From: Calidifontibacter indicus
GTDB lineage: Bacteria > Actinomycetota > Actinomycetes > Actinomycetales > Dermatophilaceae
Direction: 5' to 3'
DNA length: 64,000 bases
NCBI RefSeq assembly: GCF_003386865.1
Contig: NZ_QTUA01000001.1
Location: forward strand, 1,364,001-1,428,000
The notes below the pieces were generated by a model. The model saw only the letters and a list, made by a program, of their open reading frames with translations. It did no database searches and had not been told where the DNA came from. Below, in pieces: positions 35,524-45,299 of this stretch (position 1 is the stretch's first letter; every line of letters starts with the position of its first letter). Both the position numbers and the translations under genes were made by a program.

Positions 35524-37125
35524 ATGTCCGTCGATCAGCGCCCGATCAAGCGCGCCCTCATCTCCGTCTACGACAAGACCGGGCTCGAGGATCTCGCCCG
35601 GGGCCTGGCTGACGCCGGGGTCGAGTTGGTGTCCACCGGTGGCTCGGCCGCGCTCATCACCTCGCTCGGTCTGCCGGTCACCAAGGTCGAAGACCTCACC
35701 GGTTTCCCCGAATGCCTCGACGGACGGGTGAAGACCCTGCACCCGCGAGTGCACGCCGGAATCCTCGCCGACACGCGGAAGCCCGAGCACCTCGCGCAAC
35801 TTGGCGAACTCGGTGTCGAACCCTTCGACCTCGTCGTCAGCAACCTCTACCCGTTCACCCAGACCGTCGCCTCGGGCGCCTCGCCCGACGAGTGCGTCGA
35901 GCAGATCGACATCGGCGGCCCGTCGATGGTGCGCGCCGCCGCCAAGAACCACCCGAGTGTCGCGATCGTCACCGACCCGGCGACCTACGCCGAGGTGCTC
36001 GACGCGGTGCGCTCCGGAGGCTTCACCCTCGAGCAGCGCAAGGCCCTGGCGGCACAGGCGTTCGTGCGCACCGCCACCTACGACGTGCACGTCGCGTCGT
36101 GGATGGGCAATGTGCTCACCGACAGTTCGGACGGCGACGGTTACCCGGCGTGGATCGGCGCCACCTGGACCAAGTCGCAGACGCTGCGCTACGGCGAGAA
36201 CCCGCACCAGACGGCTGCGTTGTACGACGACGGTTTCCGGCCCGGCGGACCCGGCCTTGCTCAAGGCGAGCTGCTGCACGGCAAGCCGATGAGTTTCAAC
36301 AACTACACCGACGCCGACGCCGCGCACCGCGCCGCGTACGACCACGGTGACCAGCCGACCGTCGCGATCATCAAGCACGCCAACCCCTGCGGCATCGCCG
36401 TCGGTACCGACATCGCCGACGCCCACCGCAAGGCGCACGCCTGCGACCCGGTCTCCGCGTTCGGCGGCGTCATCGCGGCCAACCGCACCGTCACCGCCCA
36501 GATGGCCGACACCGTCAAGGACATCTTCACCGAGGTCGTCATCGCCCCCGACTTCGAACCGGAAGCGCTGCGAATTCTCCAGGGCAAGAAGAACATTCGG
36601 CTGCTGAAGGTGCCCGCCCGCCGTCAGGGCGGCGACATGCGGCACATCTTCGGCGGCATGCTGCTGCAGGACGCCGACGACCTCAAGGCCCAGGTGAAGG
36701 ACGCCGACGGCAACATCACCGGTGGTGACGACGTCGCCGACTGGAAGCTGGTGTCCGGTGCCGCCGCCGACGCGGCCACGCTGGCCGACCTGCACTTCGC
36801 CTGGCGTGCCGTGCGCGCCGTGAAGTCGAACGCGATCCTGCTCGCCAAGGACGGCGCGTCCGTCGGGGTCGGCATGGGTCAGGTCAACCGGGTCGACTCC
36901 TCCCACCTCGCGGTCAACCGCGCCGGGGCGGAGCGTGCGCAGGGAGCCGTCGGCGCCTCGGATGCGTTCTTCCCGTTCGCCGACGGACTGCAGGTGCTCA
37001 TCGACGCCGGCGTGAAAGCCGTTGTCGCACCGGGCGGTTCGATGCGTGACCAGGAAGTCGTCGATGCTGCGGAGGCGGCCGGCGTGACGATGTACTTCAC
37101 TGGCACGAGGCATTTCGCACACTGA
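35524..37125 (+). CDS. purH: bifunctional AICAR transformylase/IMP cyclohydrolase PurH
   Basis: Catalyses the last two steps to IMP, 533 residues. The N-terminal cyclohydrolase (MGS-like) domain has [27 protein letters not shown] and [15 protein letters not shown]. The C-terminal transformylase has [14 protein letters not shown], the catalytic region [13 protein letters not shown] and [12 protein letters not shown]. The ATG at 35524 has AGGAG 4-5 nt upstream; a much longer open frame back to 34219 runs over purN and the riboswitch and is not real. It uses 10-formyl-THF made by FolD, encoded 2.3 kb downstream. Confidence 0.98.
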   Translation: MSVDQRPIKRALISVYDKTGLEDLARGLADAGVELVSTGGSAALITSLGLPVTKVEDLTGFPECLDGRVKTLHPRVHAGILADTRKPEHLAQLGELGVEPFDLVVSNLYPFTQTVASGASPDECVEQIDIGGPSMVRAAAKNHPSVAIVTDPATYAEVLDAVRSGGFTLEQRKALAAQAFVRTATYDVHVASWMGNVLTDSSDGDGYPAWIGATWTKSQTLRYGENPHQTAALYDDGFRPGGPGLAQGELLHGKPMSFNNYTDADAAHRAAYDHGDQPTVAIIKHANPCGIAVGTDIADAHRKAHACDPVSAFGGVIAANRTVTAQMADTVKDIFTEVVIAPDFEPEALRILQGKKNIRLLKVPARRQGGDMRHIFGGMLLQDADDLKAQVKDADGNITGGDDVADWKLVSGAAADAATLADLHFAWRAVRAVKSNAILLAKDGASVGVGMGQVNRVDSSHLAVNRAGAERAQGAVGASDAFFPFADGLQVLIDAGVKAVVAPGGSMRDQEVVDAAEAAGVTMYFTGTRHFAH

Positions 37126-37127
37126 TT

Positions 37128-37221
37128 CCTTCTGGCGTTTCCTTCGGCGATGCCTTTGGCGCCTCCTACGGCGCTGCCTTTTGGCGCCTCCTTCGGCGTT
37201 CGTCCGGGGGCTCCTTTGTCG
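37128..37221. repeat. degenerate 12-13 bp repeat array after purH
   Basis: Units of the form CCTTYGGCG begin at 37128, 37141, 37153, 37165, 37177 and 37190, with a weaker one at 37213, starting 3 bp after the purH stop. No coding function is apparent. Confidence 0.65.
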
Positions 37222-37337
37222 CTACCCGGACGAGCCGTCCCGACGCCGTGAGCCTTCCATCGTGGTCACCGTTGGGTGCCACCACTTGCTTTGCAGGTCT
37301 GAGGGCTTCCCGTTCTGCTGAGGCCGTGGACGAAGCA

Positions 37338-37369
37338 GGTGAACCCCCGGCATTCGCCGGGGGTTCACC
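37338..37369. terminator. terminator hairpin between purH and the SGNH hydrolase gene
   Basis: 14-bp perfect arms with the loop ATTC between convergent genes. Confidence 0.85.
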
Positions 37370-37388
37370 GTGTCCGCGCCAGTTGGGT

Positions 37389-38240
37389 TTACAGACCCAG
37401 CGTCACGATGTACTGATTGGCGTAGGCGCGCTCGCCTGCGGCGTTCGGGTGAACCGGCACGTAGTTGGTGCCCCAGAGTGCGGGCTCGACCCAGCGGGTG
37501 CCCGCGGGCTTGCACGCGTCGCGGCCGGTGCTCGCCGTCCACATGTCGACGTACGTCACGCCCATCGCCGCCGCTGCCCGGGAGACGGCCGAGTTGAGCG
37601 TCTTCTCCAACTGGTTGAGGTAGGGGACGTCGCCCTTCGCGATCGGCATGGTGAAGAAGCAGCTCGTGCCGTCCTGCGGCATGATCTGCGGGTAACCGGC
37701 AATCGCGATGCGCGCCTTCGGTGCCCGCGCCTTGATGCCCTGCAACGTCTGGACGATCGCGGGGTAGGTCTCGTTGTTGATGAGATCGAACTGCGAGCTA
37801 CCGAAGTGGTTCGTGCAGGGCTTGCCGATGCCGAGGGTGAGAGTGCCGAGCGTGCCGCAGGTCAGCACGTTGTTGACGAAGACGTTGCCGTCGTTGCCGC
37901 CGATGGTCAGCGTCACCAGGTCGGTGTCGGCCGACAGGGCGTTGTACTGCGGAGCGACGACACCGAACTGGTTGCCCGCGAAGTCCTTCGTCTGCGCGCC
38001 GCCGCACGTGACGTCCTTGAGGGTGAACCCCTTCGCCGAGCTGATCACGTGGGCGGCATTGACCGCACTCTGGGTGCACAACGGGTTGGATCCGGAGGCC
38101 AAGGGCAGGATGCCGGAGCCTGCGCTGTAGCTGTCGCCCATGGCGACGTAGTCGAGCTGGGCAGCGGTCGCGGACGGCGCGGCACCGAGGGCTGCGGTGA
38201 CCGCGAGCGCTGCCGCCGTGATCAGGGGGAGACGTCGCAT
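37389..38240 (-). CDS. secreted SGNH/GDSL-family hydrolase
   Basis: Predicted extracellular lipase/esterase of 283 residues. The Sec signal peptide is MRRLPLITAAALAVTAALGA with cleavage near ATAAQ. Block I GDSYSAGSG holds the nucleophile Ser, block III GGNDGNVF the Gly/Asn oxyanion residues, and block V contains the catalytic His in PVHPNAAGERAYA. Six cysteines in the mature part fit the disulphide-rich Streptomyces-type secreted esterases. The start at 38240 follows AAGGAT and begins the signal peptide. Confidence 0.92.
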   Translation of the reverse strand: MRRLPLITAAALAVTAALGAAPSATAAQLDYVAMGDSYSAGSGILPLASGSNPLCTQSAVNAAHVISSAKGFTLKDVTCGGAQTKDFAGNQFGVVAPQYNALSADTDLVTLTIGGNDGNVFVNNVLTCGTLGTLTLGIGKPCTNHFGSSQFDLINNETYPAIVQTLQGIKARAPKARIAIAGYPQIMPQDGTSCFFTMPIAKGDVPYLNQLEKTLNSAVSRAAAAMGVTYVDMWTASTGRDACKPAGTRWVEPALWGTNYVPVHPNAAGERAYANQYIVTLGL

Positions 38241-38399
38241 GAGGATCCTTCGGGGGTCCGAGAAACGGTGGGGGATAACGCATTTCATGTGTCCGAAGTC
38301 ACACGGCCGGCGACTCTACTGGTGAGTCAACTGCGCTGACAAGACCCCAGTCCGGCTCAGCTCATGGACCGGTTGTCCGCAGGTCGGACGGATGACGCA

Positions 38400-39407
38400 A
38401 TGATGGCTTCGATGACTTCCACCCGTTCGACCATCGCCGCGCGACCGCTCGCCCTTGCCGCCGTAGTTGTGTCGGGGGCGCTGCTGGCGGTGCAGTCGCG
38501 GATGAACGGCGCCATCAGCGAGCACACCTCTCAGCCCCTGATCGCTGCTCTGTGGAGCTTCGCGTCGGGCCTCGTAGTGCTCTGTCTCGCCGTGCTATTC
38601 GTGCCGAGTGTGCGTCGCGGCGTCGCGGGCATCGGTCGGGCGCTGCGCGAGCGGAGGTTGGCCTGGTGGCAGTGTCTGGGCGGTGTCGTCGGCGGCACGC
38701 TGGTGGCCGTGCAGGCCTGGTCGGTGCCGCTGATCGGCGTGACCATCTTCAGTGTTGCCGTCGTCGGCGGGCAGACTCTCAGCGCGCTCGCCGTCGACCG
38801 GTTCGGCCTCGGCCCGGTGGGTGTCCAGACGGTGACCGGGTTGCGGGTGGTCGCGGCGTTGGTCGCGGTGGCCGGCGTGGTCGTGTCGGCGACCGGACGT
38901 GGCGGCGGCGAACTGCACCTGCTGCCGGCGCTCGCAACCTTCGCGGTCGGCATCGGGCTCGCCGTCCAGCAAGCACTCAACGGCCGGGTCTCGGTCGCCA
39001 ACGGCAGCCCGATGGCGACCACCTGGCAGAACTTCCTGGTCGGAACGATCACCCTTGTCGTCGTGAGCATCGTGTCGGTGGCGCGCAACGGCACCGACGA
39101 CTGGAGCATCCCGCACGACGTGCCGCTCTGGGCGCTGCCGGGCGGCCTCCTGGGCATCGTCTTCATCGCGCTCACCGCGTGGGGTGTGCGGGTCACCGGC
39201 GTCCTGGTGTTCGGGCTGCTGTCGATCGCCGGGCAACTCCTTGCCGCCCTCGTGCTCGATCTCGCGTCGTCCCGCGACCTCGTCGGACCCCAGTTGATCG
39301 TCGGGCTCGCCATCACCCTCCTGGCGGCCGTCGCGGCAGGAGTCGGGCCGATGATCACGGCACGTCGCAGCCGCCAGGGCCGCGTGGCGGGCAACCGTTC
39401 GCCGTAG
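38400..39407 (+). CDS. DMT-superfamily transporter, duplicated YdcZ (DUF606) type
   Basis: A 335-residue membrane protein of about ten helices built from two YdcZ/DUF606 repeats. The first contains VVVSGALLAVQSRMNGAIS...GGTLVAVQAWSVPLIGVTIF and GGQTLSALAVD. The second contains GIGLAVQQALNGRVS...GGLLGIVFIALTAWGVRVTG and IAGQLLAALVLD. YdcZ proteins are usually half this size and work as pairs, so this is a natural fusion. The transport substrate is unknown. Several ATG codons (38400, 38403, 38412) could serve as the start. Confidence 0.85.
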   Translation: MMASMTSTRSTIAARPLALAAVVVSGALLAVQSRMNGAISEHTSQPLIAALWSFASGLVVLCLAVLFVPSVRRGVAGIGRALRERRLAWWQCLGGVVGGTLVAVQAWSVPLIGVTIFSVAVVGGQTLSALAVDRFGLGPVGVQTVTGLRVVAALVAVAGVVVSATGRGGGELHLLPALATFAVGIGLAVQQALNGRVSVANGSPMATTWQNFLVGTITLVVVSIVSVARNGTDDWSIPHDVPLWALPGGLLGIVFIALTAWGVRVTGVLVFGLLSIAGQLLAALVLDLASSRDLVGPQLIVGLAITLLAAVAAGVGPMITARRSRQGRVAGNRSP

Positions 39408-39455
39408 GCGATCGGGTCGAACGCAAGCACGGCCGACCTGGCAGGATGGGGCACC

Positions 39456-40301
39456 GTGACGGCGATCGTGATGGACGGCAAGGCGACCCTGCGAGCAATC
39501 AAGGACGAACTGCGCACCCGCGTCGCGGCACTGGCCGACAAGGGTGTCGTTCCCGGCCTGGGCACGGTGCTCGTCGGCGACGACCCGGCGTCGCACTGGT
39601 ACGTCGGCGCGAAGCACAAGGACTGCGCCTCGATCGGGGTGCGTGGTTTCCGGCACGACCTGCCGGCCACCGCGAGCCAAGCCGAGGTCGAGCAGGTGAT
39701 CGACAACCTCAATGCCAACCCCGAGTGCACCGGATTCATCGTGCAGCAGCCGACCGGACTCGACGAATTCGCGTTGCTGTCAAGGGTTTCGCCGGACAAG
39801 GACATCGACGGTCTGCACCCGATGAACCTCGGCAAGCTGGTGCTGGGCAAGGACGGTCCATTGCCGTGCACGCCGCTCGGCGCGATCGAACTGCTGCGGC
39901 GTTACGAGGTGCCGATCGACGGTGCCCACGTCGTGGTCATCGGCCGTGGGCTCACCGTCGGCAGACCCCTCGGACTCCTGCTGACCCGCCGCTCCGAGAA
40001 CGCCACCACCACCTTGTGCCACACCGGCACCCGCAACCTGGCCGACCAGGTGCGTGAGGCCGACATCGTCATCGCCGCCGCCGGCGTGCCCGACCTGGTG
40101 ACCAAGGACATGGTGAAGCCGGGGGCCGCGGTGATGGACGTCGGTGTCAGCCGGCGCGACGGCAAGATCGCCGGCGACGTCGCAGCCGACGTCGTTGAGG
40201 TGGCCGGCTGGATCACCCCCAACCCCGGTGGCGTGGGGCCGATGACGCGCGCCATGTTGCTGAGCAACCTGGTGGCGATCGCCGAGCAGCAGGCCTCGTG
40301 A
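39456..40301 (+). CDS. folD: bifunctional methylene-THF dehydrogenase/methenyl-THF cyclohydrolase FolD
   Basis: Makes 10-formyl-THF for purine synthesis and interconverts one-carbon folates, 281 residues. Motifs: [23 protein letters not shown] with the catalytic Lys after the Tyr; [22 protein letters not shown]; the NADP site [17 protein letters not shown] (with Leu in place of the usual Val/Ile); and [22 protein letters not shown] start is used. It overlaps the DUF3017 gene by 4 nt, as in other actinobacteria. Confidence 0.97.
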   Translation: MTAIVMDGKATLRAIKDELRTRVAALADKGVVPGLGTVLVGDDPASHWYVGAKHKDCASIGVRGFRHDLPATASQAEVEQVIDNLNANPECTGFIVQQPTGLDEFALLSRVSPDKDIDGLHPMNLGKLVLGKDGPLPCTPLGAIELLRRYEVPIDGAHVVVIGRGLTVGRPLGLLLTRRSENATTTLCHTGTRNLADQVREADIVIAAAGVPDLVTKDMVKPGAAVMDVGVSRRDGKIAGDVAADVVEVAGWITPNPGGVGPMTRAMLLSNLVAIAEQQAS

Positions 40302-40555
40302 GGCGTCCGCCACTGGGGCCGGCCTGGTGGGTGCTGGTCGCCGGAGCGCTCGTCGCGCTGTTCGCGATGGTGCTCGACGTGCGCACCGGTGGCTACCTGC
40401 TGGCCGCCACCACCGGTCTGGGTGCGCTGATGCGGGCGGTCGCGCCGGACCGATTCGCCGGCGCCGTGGCGGTGCGCCGTAGGGGCACCGACGTCGTGCT
40501 CTACGGCCTGGTCACCATCGCGCTGATCGTGGTGTTCACGCTGGTCAAACTCTGA
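40298..40555 (+). CDS. DUF3017 small membrane protein
   Basis: An 85-residue protein with three hydrophobic segments ([54 protein letters not shown]). DUF3017 genes regularly follow folD in actinobacteria; function unknown. Translation is coupled to folD through GTGA. Confidence 0.85.
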   Translation: MRRPPLGPAWWVLVAGALVALFAMVLDVRTGGYLLAATTGLGALMRAVAPDRFAGAVAVRRRGTDVVLYGLVTIALIVVFTLVKL

Positions 40556-40565
40556 CCGCACAGAT

Positions 40566-40609
40566 CGACGACGAAGGGCCCCGGGAGATCCCGGGGCCCT
40601 TCGTCGTCG
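40566..40609. terminator. bidirectional terminator between the DUF3017 gene and mdh
   Basis: 21-bp perfect arms (40566-40586 and 40589-40609) with a 2-nt loop between convergent genes. Confidence 0.88.
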
Positions 40610-40618
40610 TGGGGTGGC

Positions 40619-41599
40619 TCAGATGAGGCCGAGCTTCTCCACTGCGGCGCGCTCGTCCTGCAGGCGCTTGGCGGAGGCGAGGATGCGCTCCTTGCTGAAC
40701 TCGTTCAGCTCCAGGCCCTGCACGATCTCGTACTTGCCGTCCTTCACCCGGCACGGGAAGGAGGAGATGATGCCCTCCGGGACGCCGTACGAGCCGTCGG
40801 AAGGCACCGACATCGACACGATCTCGTCGCTGCCGAGCAGCCAGTCGTGCATGTGGTCGATGGTCGCGGACGCGGCCGAGGCGGCCGAGGAGGCGCCGCG
40901 GGCCTTGATGATCGCGCCGCCGCGGGTGGCGACGGTCGGGATGTACTCGTCCTTGATCCAGGCCTCGTCGACCAGGTCGGCGGCGATGTTGTCGCCCACC
41001 TTGGTGTTGTAGAGGTCGGGGTACATCGAGTCGTCGTGGTTACCCCAGATCGCGAGGTCCTTGATCTCGCTGACCGACACCTCGAGCTTCTTGGCGAGCA
41101 TCGCCTTCGCACGGTTGTGGTCGAGGCGGGTGAGGGCGTTGAAGCGCTCGGCCGGGATGTCGGGAGCGTTCTCCTTCGCGATGAGCGCGTTGGTGTTGGC
41201 CGGGTTGCCGGTGACGAGGATCTTGATGTCGTCGGCGGCGACCTTGTTCAGCGCGGCGCCCTGGCCGGTGAAGATCTTGCCGTTGGCGGAGAGCAGGTCG
41301 GAGCGGTCCATACCCTCCTTGCGCGGCATGGCGCCGACCAGCAGGGCCGCGTTGGCGCCGTCGAACATCTTCTCGGCGTCGTCGCCGATCTCGACGGAGT
41401 GCAGCAGCGGGAAGGCACAGTCGTCGAGTTCCATGACGACGCCCTCGAGCGCCTTCAGCGCCGGGGTGACCTCGAGCAGCTGGAGGGCGACCGGGGTCTC
41501 CGGGCCCAGGAGCGCACCGCTGGCGATGCGGAAAAGAAGGCTGTAACCGATCTGGCCGGCGGCGCCGGTGACGGCAACCTTGACAGGCGTGTTGCTCAC
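40619..41599 (-). CDS. mdh: malate dehydrogenase
   Basis: NAD-dependent oxidation of malate to oxaloacetate, 326 residues. NAD-binding [17 protein letters not shown], substrate loop [29 protein letters not shown], the catalytic Asp in [13 protein letters not shown] and His in [15 protein letters not shown] identify the cytosolic-type (group 2) MDH. The ribosome site GAGGGG lies at the right distance for the GTG at 41599 but touches the ATG at 41605, so I prefer the GTG ([12 protein letters not shown]). Confidence 0.97.
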   Translation of the reverse strand: MSNTPVKVAVTGAAGQIGYSLLFRIASGALLGPETPVALQLLEVTPALKALEGVVMELDDCAFPLLHSVEIGDDAEKMFDGANAALLVGAMPRKEGMDRSDLLSANGKIFTGQGAALNKVAADDIKILVTGNPANTNALIAKENAPDIPAERFNALTRLDHNRAKAMLAKKLEVSVSEIKDLAIWGNHDDSMYPDLYNTKVGDNIAADLVDEAWIKDEYIPTVATRGGAIIKARGASSAASAASATIDHMHDWLLGSDEIVSMSVPSDGSYGVPEGIISSFPCRVKDGKYEIVQGLELNEFSKERILASAKRLQDERAAVEKLGLI

Positions 41600-41757
41600 G
41601 TTCATCCCCTCAGGACGACTACGGGTGGGTACCGGTCGAAAGTATCAGCGGCCCGCGAGGCCGCGTGCGGCAGCCTTGACACGCGGTAGGGGCGGGACGT
41701 ATGTGACAAGACGGGCATACTGTCCGAGGAATTTCGACTTCTGGGAAGGACGTCGCC

Positions 41758-42984
41758 GTGCGTCGAAGCTTGTGGGGGCTCGCTCTGGGGCTGCTTGTCA
41801 TCATCGACGCTGCGCTCGTCGCGTGGGCGCTGCGTCCCGGTGACCAGACGGCGCCGGGCGCCGATGTGACGGCGACGTCATCGACCCCCTCGTCGGCGAC
41901 GACGACCGCGAGCAGTTCGACCGCTGCGGCCGCGCCCGACCGGGTGATCGTGGTGCCGACCGGCGCGGCGAGCGCGTGGCGGGTGATCACCGGTTCCGCG
42001 TGCGGTGGCTCGGTCACCGTGGCGAGCAGTCAAGACTCCGGTGCCACCTGGAAGGCCGGCCCGAAGGTCGATCTGCGCATGGTGTCGTCGGTCAGCACCG
42101 ACGACAACGGACGGCCGGTGCTGACCGGTCTCAACGAGGCCTGCAAGCCGGCGACCCTCGTGCTCGAGGACACCGGTGCGAAGGCGACCGAGACGCGGCC
42201 CGGCTGGGCGATCAACCCGGCGGACGTGTCGACGCTGCTGCACACCGGCAAGGCGACGGCGAAAGCCTGCGCGACCGGCACGATCAAGGACCTCGCCACC
42301 GACACCGCCGAACGCGCCAATGTGTTGTGCGACGGCGGCGTGGTGCGCCGCACCACCGACTCAGGCGCCACCTGGTCGACGGTCGGCACGGTGAAGAACG
42401 CCACCGGCATCTCGACCGCCGGCTCGGGGCAGGGCTACCGGGTCTACGTCGCCAGCAGACAGAACTGCGGCATTCGGGTGGCCGCGCTCGCCGAAGAGGC
42501 GAACGGCTCCGCCGACGGGTGCGTCGAGGGCACCACCGGCGTCAAGGCGGCCGACATCGCGATCTGGGGTCGCACCATCTGGGCGGCCGACCAGAGCAAG
42601 GCGTGGGTCGTTCCGATGTCCAATCCCGTTGCGGCACACTCGTCGACCACCACGCAGAGCTCGACCCAGGAGTCCGCGAACTCGACCGATGCCGCGGCGA
42701 GCAACTCCGCAGCGGAGCCGAGTTCGACCTCCAACCCCTACGTGGCGCCGAGCTCGACCGAGCAATGGACCCCGAGCTCGACCAGGCAATGGACACCGAG
42801 CTCGACCAGGCAATGGACACCGAGCTCGACCAGGCAATGGACACCGAGCTCGAACAGGCAATGGACACCGAGCTCGAGCCGCCAGTGGACGCCGAGCTCG
42901 ACCACTGAACAGGAGTCGGCCTCGACCGATCCGGGCCTGACGACGACGGCGGCGCCATCCGTGGGTGTGGAGAGTGCCCGTTAG
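41758..42984 (+). CDS. membrane-anchored extracellular protein with Asp-box repeats and a tandem-repeat tail
   Basis: A 408-residue predicted surface protein of unknown function. An N-terminal signal anchor (LWGLALGLLVIIDAALVAWAL, residues ~5-25) precedes a Thr/Ser linker. A beta-rich domain follows with two Asp-box motifs, SQDSGATW (about residue 91) and TTDSGATW (about residue 200), which are characteristic of BNR/sialidase-like beta-propellers and Ycf48-type proteins. The C-terminal ~100 residues are a Ser/Thr/Asn-rich stalk with perfect WTPSSTRQ repeats. The ribosome site GGAAGGA supports the GTG start. There is no sorting signal or C-terminal membrane helix. Confidence 0.78.
   Translation: MRRSLWGLALGLLVIIDAALVAWALRPGDQTAPGADVTATSSTPSSATTTASSSTAAAAPDRVIVVPTGAASAWRVITGSACGGSVTVASSQDSGATWKAGPKVDLRMVSSVSTDDNGRPVLTGLNEACKPATLVLEDTGAKATETRPGWAINPADVSTLLHTGKATAKACATGTIKDLATDTAERANVLCDGGVVRRTTDSGATWSTVGTVKNATGISTAGSGQGYRVYVASRQNCGIRVAALAEEANGSADGCVEGTTGVKAADIAIWGRTIWAADQSKAWVVPMSNPVAAHSSTTTQSSTQESANSTDAAASNSAAEPSSTSNPYVAPSSTEQWTPSSTRQWTPSSTRQWTPSSTRQWTPSSNRQWTPSSSRQWTPSSTTEQESASTDPGLTTTAAPSVGVESAR
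42748..42907 (+). repeat. 24-bp tandem repeat encoding PSSTRQWT units
   Basis: Six to seven units of 24 bp beginning GAGCTCGACC. Three central units are identical and the outer ones diverged. They form the protein stalk of the gene 41758-42984. Confidence 0.9.
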
Positions 42985-43104
42985 TTCATCGACCGCGAGA
43001 CGCATTTCCATGTTTGTGCGATAATCGCGTCGGACCTGCCGCCTGGCAGATTCGGGAGTGCGCGACTGCGCACGATGTAGCGGGCACGACCTAGTGGGGA
43101 AAGT

Positions 43105-43827
43105 ATGACTTCGGAAAGCAGTGTGAAGCGTCGGACGGTGGCCAAGGGGATGGGTTGGGCTGCGCCAGTTGTGGCACTCGCAAGTGCCGCGCCCCCCGCA
43201 GCGGCCTCACTCCGGAAGGATCCGGGAATCAACGGCTGGGTGCTGAATTCGCCCACGTCTCTAGGTAGCTGCAAGTACACCCTCAAGGTGGACTCAACGG
43301 TCAACGGCAACGGGCCAGATGGTGCTCCCTTCGGCCTATACCTGTACGACGTGCAGTCGTCCGCTGTGATCTCGAACGCGGTCCTCACATATTGGATTAT
43401 CGGCAACCAGACCGCTACCTGGGCCACGAACAGCGGGCACTCGACGTGTTGGTCCGGCCCGGTCCGCGGCACTCCGGCGACTAAGGCGGACGGCCTCGTG
43501 TACACGCCCTATGTTTTTACCTACACGTGCCCGATCAACCCGGCGAGTGTCAGCGCCGACGGCAGACTTCGCCTGGGTGGTTTCAACGTGACGGCAACCT
43601 TCACCCAACCGGACAACCTCTGTAACAACGTCACGTATTGGACGCAACGGTCAATCACGATCGACCAGGATGGCGTTGGGTCGCAGCCTGCTGCGGACCT
43701 GACCTTCGAGCGACGCAATGGAACGCTGGGTCCTTACACCGGCAGCCGCGCGCCGCAGGCGCGGAGTGCGTCGGGCAGCGACAGTGTGGGCACGGCAGGC
43801 ACTGCCGTCAGCGCCGCTGCCTCCTAA
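43105..43827 (+). CDS. secreted protein with Tat-like signal, paralogue A
   Basis: A 240-residue exported protein of unknown function. The N-terminus KRRTVAKGMGWAAPVVALAS followed by AAPPAAAS is a twin-arginine-like signal of a type common in Micrococcales surface proteins. The mature part begins near SLRKDP and contains four cysteines and a GLYLYDVQSS strand. The same N-terminus and a similar LYIWDV segment occur in the gene 45300-45812 on the other side of icd, so the two are paralogues. Base composition is lower in GC than the neighbours. Start supported by GGGGAAAG. Confidence 0.75.
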   Translation: MTSESSVKRRTVAKGMGWAAPVVALASAAPPAAASLRKDPGINGWVLNSPTSLGSCKYTLKVDSTVNGNGPDGAPFGLYLYDVQSSAVISNAVLTYWIIGNQTATWATNSGHSTCWSGPVRGTPATKADGLVYTPYVFTYTCPINPASVSADGRLRLGGFNVTATFTQPDNLCNNVTYWTQRSITIDQDGVGSQPAADLTFERRNGTLGPYTGSRAPQARSASGSDSVGTAGTAVSAAAS

Positions 43828-43837
43828 CCGACGTATA

Positions 43838-43882
43838 CAACGACAACGGCACTCCAAGGCGCTTGGAGTGCCGTTGTCGTTG
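43838..43882. terminator. terminator hairpin after secreted paralogue A
   Basis: 21-bp perfect arms with a 3-nt loop, 10 bp after the stop. Confidence 0.85.
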
Positions 43883-43886
43883 CGTA

Positions 43887-43957
43887 CCTGACCGGCCGGT
43901 AGCGGCCGGGTTGTTCGCTCGCTGCCGGTCAGGGATAACCTGTTGCGAGCGAACAAC
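43887..43957. promoter_or_regulatory. interleaved inverted repeats at the icd promoter
   Basis: One perfect 10-bp pair (43887-43896 with 43924-43933) interleaves with a perfect 12-bp pair (43910-43921 with 43946-43957). The 12-bp pair brackets a TAACCT -10 hexamer (43936-43941), so transcription would start near 43948 inside the right arm. This looks like an operator for icd. Confidence 0.5.
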
Positions 43958-43992
43958 GCCGTCACCACGCCGACTCAGGAGCCTGCCACCGC

Positions 43993-45216
43993 ATGGAGAA
44001 GATCAAGGTCAAGAACCCCATCGTCGAACTCGACGGTGACGAGATGACGCGCATCATCTGGGCGTTCATCAAGGACCGCCTGATCCACCCGTACCTCGAC
44101 ATCGATCTGAAGTACTACGACCTGGGCATGGAGTCGCGCGACGCGACCGACGACCAGATCACCGTCGACGCAGCCAACGCGATCAAGCAGTACGGCGTCG
44201 GCGTCAAGTGCGCGACGATCACCCCGGACGAGGCCCGCGTCGAGGAGTTCGGCCTCAAGGAGATGTGGAAGAGCCCCAACGGCACGATCCGCAACATCCT
44301 CGGCGGCGTGATCTTCCGCGAGCCGATCATCATCAGCAACATCCCGCGTCTGGTGCCGGGCTGGACCAAGCCGATCATCATCGGGCGCCACGCCCACGGT
44401 GACCAGTACAAGGCGCAGAACTTCAAAGTGCCTGGTAAGGGCAAGGTGACGATCACCTACACCCCGGCCGACGGCAGCGCCCCGACCGAGCTGGAAGTCG
44501 CCGAGTTCGGCGAAGACGGCGGCGTGGCGATGGGCATGTACAACTACAACAAGTCGATCGAGGACTTCGCCCGCGCGTCGTTCAACTACGGCCTACAGCG
44601 CCAGGTGCCGGTGTACCTGTCGACCAAGAACACCATCCTCAAAGCGTACGACGGTGCGTTCAAGGACATCTTCCAGCGCATCTTCGACACCGAGTTCAAG
44701 GCGCAGTTCGACGAGCTCGGCCTCACCTACGAGCACCGTCTGATCGACGACATGGTCGCCTCCGCGCTGAAGTGGGAGGGCGGCTACGTCTGGGCCTGCA
44801 AGAACTACGACGGCGACGTGCAGTCGGACATCGTGGCCCAGGGCTTCGGCTCGCTCGGCCTGATGACCTCCGTGCTGATGACGCCCGACGGCAAGACCGT
44901 CGAGGCCGAGGCCGCACACGGCACGGTGACCCGTCACTACCGCCAGCACCAGCAGGGCAAGGCGACGTCCACCAACCCGATCGCCTCGATCTTCGCGTGG
45001 ACCCGCGGCATCGCCAAGCGCGGCGAACTCGACGAGACCCCCGAGGTCACCAAGTTCGCCGAGACTCTCGAGCGCGTCTGCATCGAGACGGTCGAGGAAG
45101 GCAAGATGACCAAGGACCTCGCGCTGCTCGTCGGCAAGGACCAGCCGTTCCTCACCACCGAGGAGTTCCTCGCGGCGATCGACGAGAACCTGCAGAAGGC
45201 GATGAGCGCAGCCTGA
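43993..45216 (+). CDS. icd: NADP-dependent isocitrate dehydrogenase
   Basis: Oxidative decarboxylation of isocitrate to 2-oxoglutarate in the TCA cycle; 407 residues, the homodimeric eukaryote-like (type II) class. Hallmarks: [16 protein letters not shown] at the start, [13 protein letters not shown] with the substrate-binding Ser/Asn/Arg, [14 protein letters not shown], the conserved [20 protein letters not shown] and [11 protein letters not shown] for NADP. AGGAG lies ~14 nt before the ATG. Upstream inverted repeats suggest regulation. Confidence 0.97.
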   Translation: MEKIKVKNPIVELDGDEMTRIIWAFIKDRLIHPYLDIDLKYYDLGMESRDATDDQITVDAANAIKQYGVGVKCATITPDEARVEEFGLKEMWKSPNGTIRNILGGVIFREPIIISNIPRLVPGWTKPIIIGRHAHGDQYKAQNFKVPGKGKVTITYTPADGSAPTELEVAEFGEDGGVAMGMYNYNKSIEDFARASFNYGLQRQVPVYLSTKNTILKAYDGAFKDIFQRIFDTEFKAQFDELGLTYEHRLIDDMVASALKWEGGYVWACKNYDGDVQSDIVAQGFGSLGLMTSVLMTPDGKTVEAEAAHGTVTRHYRQHQQGKATSTNPIASIFAWTRGIAKRGELDETPEVTKFAETLERVCIETVEEGKMTKDLALLVGKDQPFLTTEEFLAAIDENLQKAMSAA

Positions 45217-45227
45217 TTTCGCTGACA

Positions 45228-45268
45228 CAGGTAAGCGGCCCCGACCTGTCGGTGGGGCCGCTTACCTG
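45228..45268. terminator. icd terminator hairpin
   Basis: 15-bp perfect arms with an 11-nt loop between convergent genes. Confidence 0.85.
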
Positions 45269-45299
45269 CTGTGGCGCGTCTCTCGCTGCGCCGACTCAC

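Noticed and set aside
41605-41630. Fourth copy of the CTACGGGTG tag near mdh
   Set aside because: Only ~10 bp match and no associated stem; likely coincidence.
42748-42907. CRISPR-like array
   Set aside because: Contiguous 24-bp units without spacers, in frame within a protein stalk; no cas genes.
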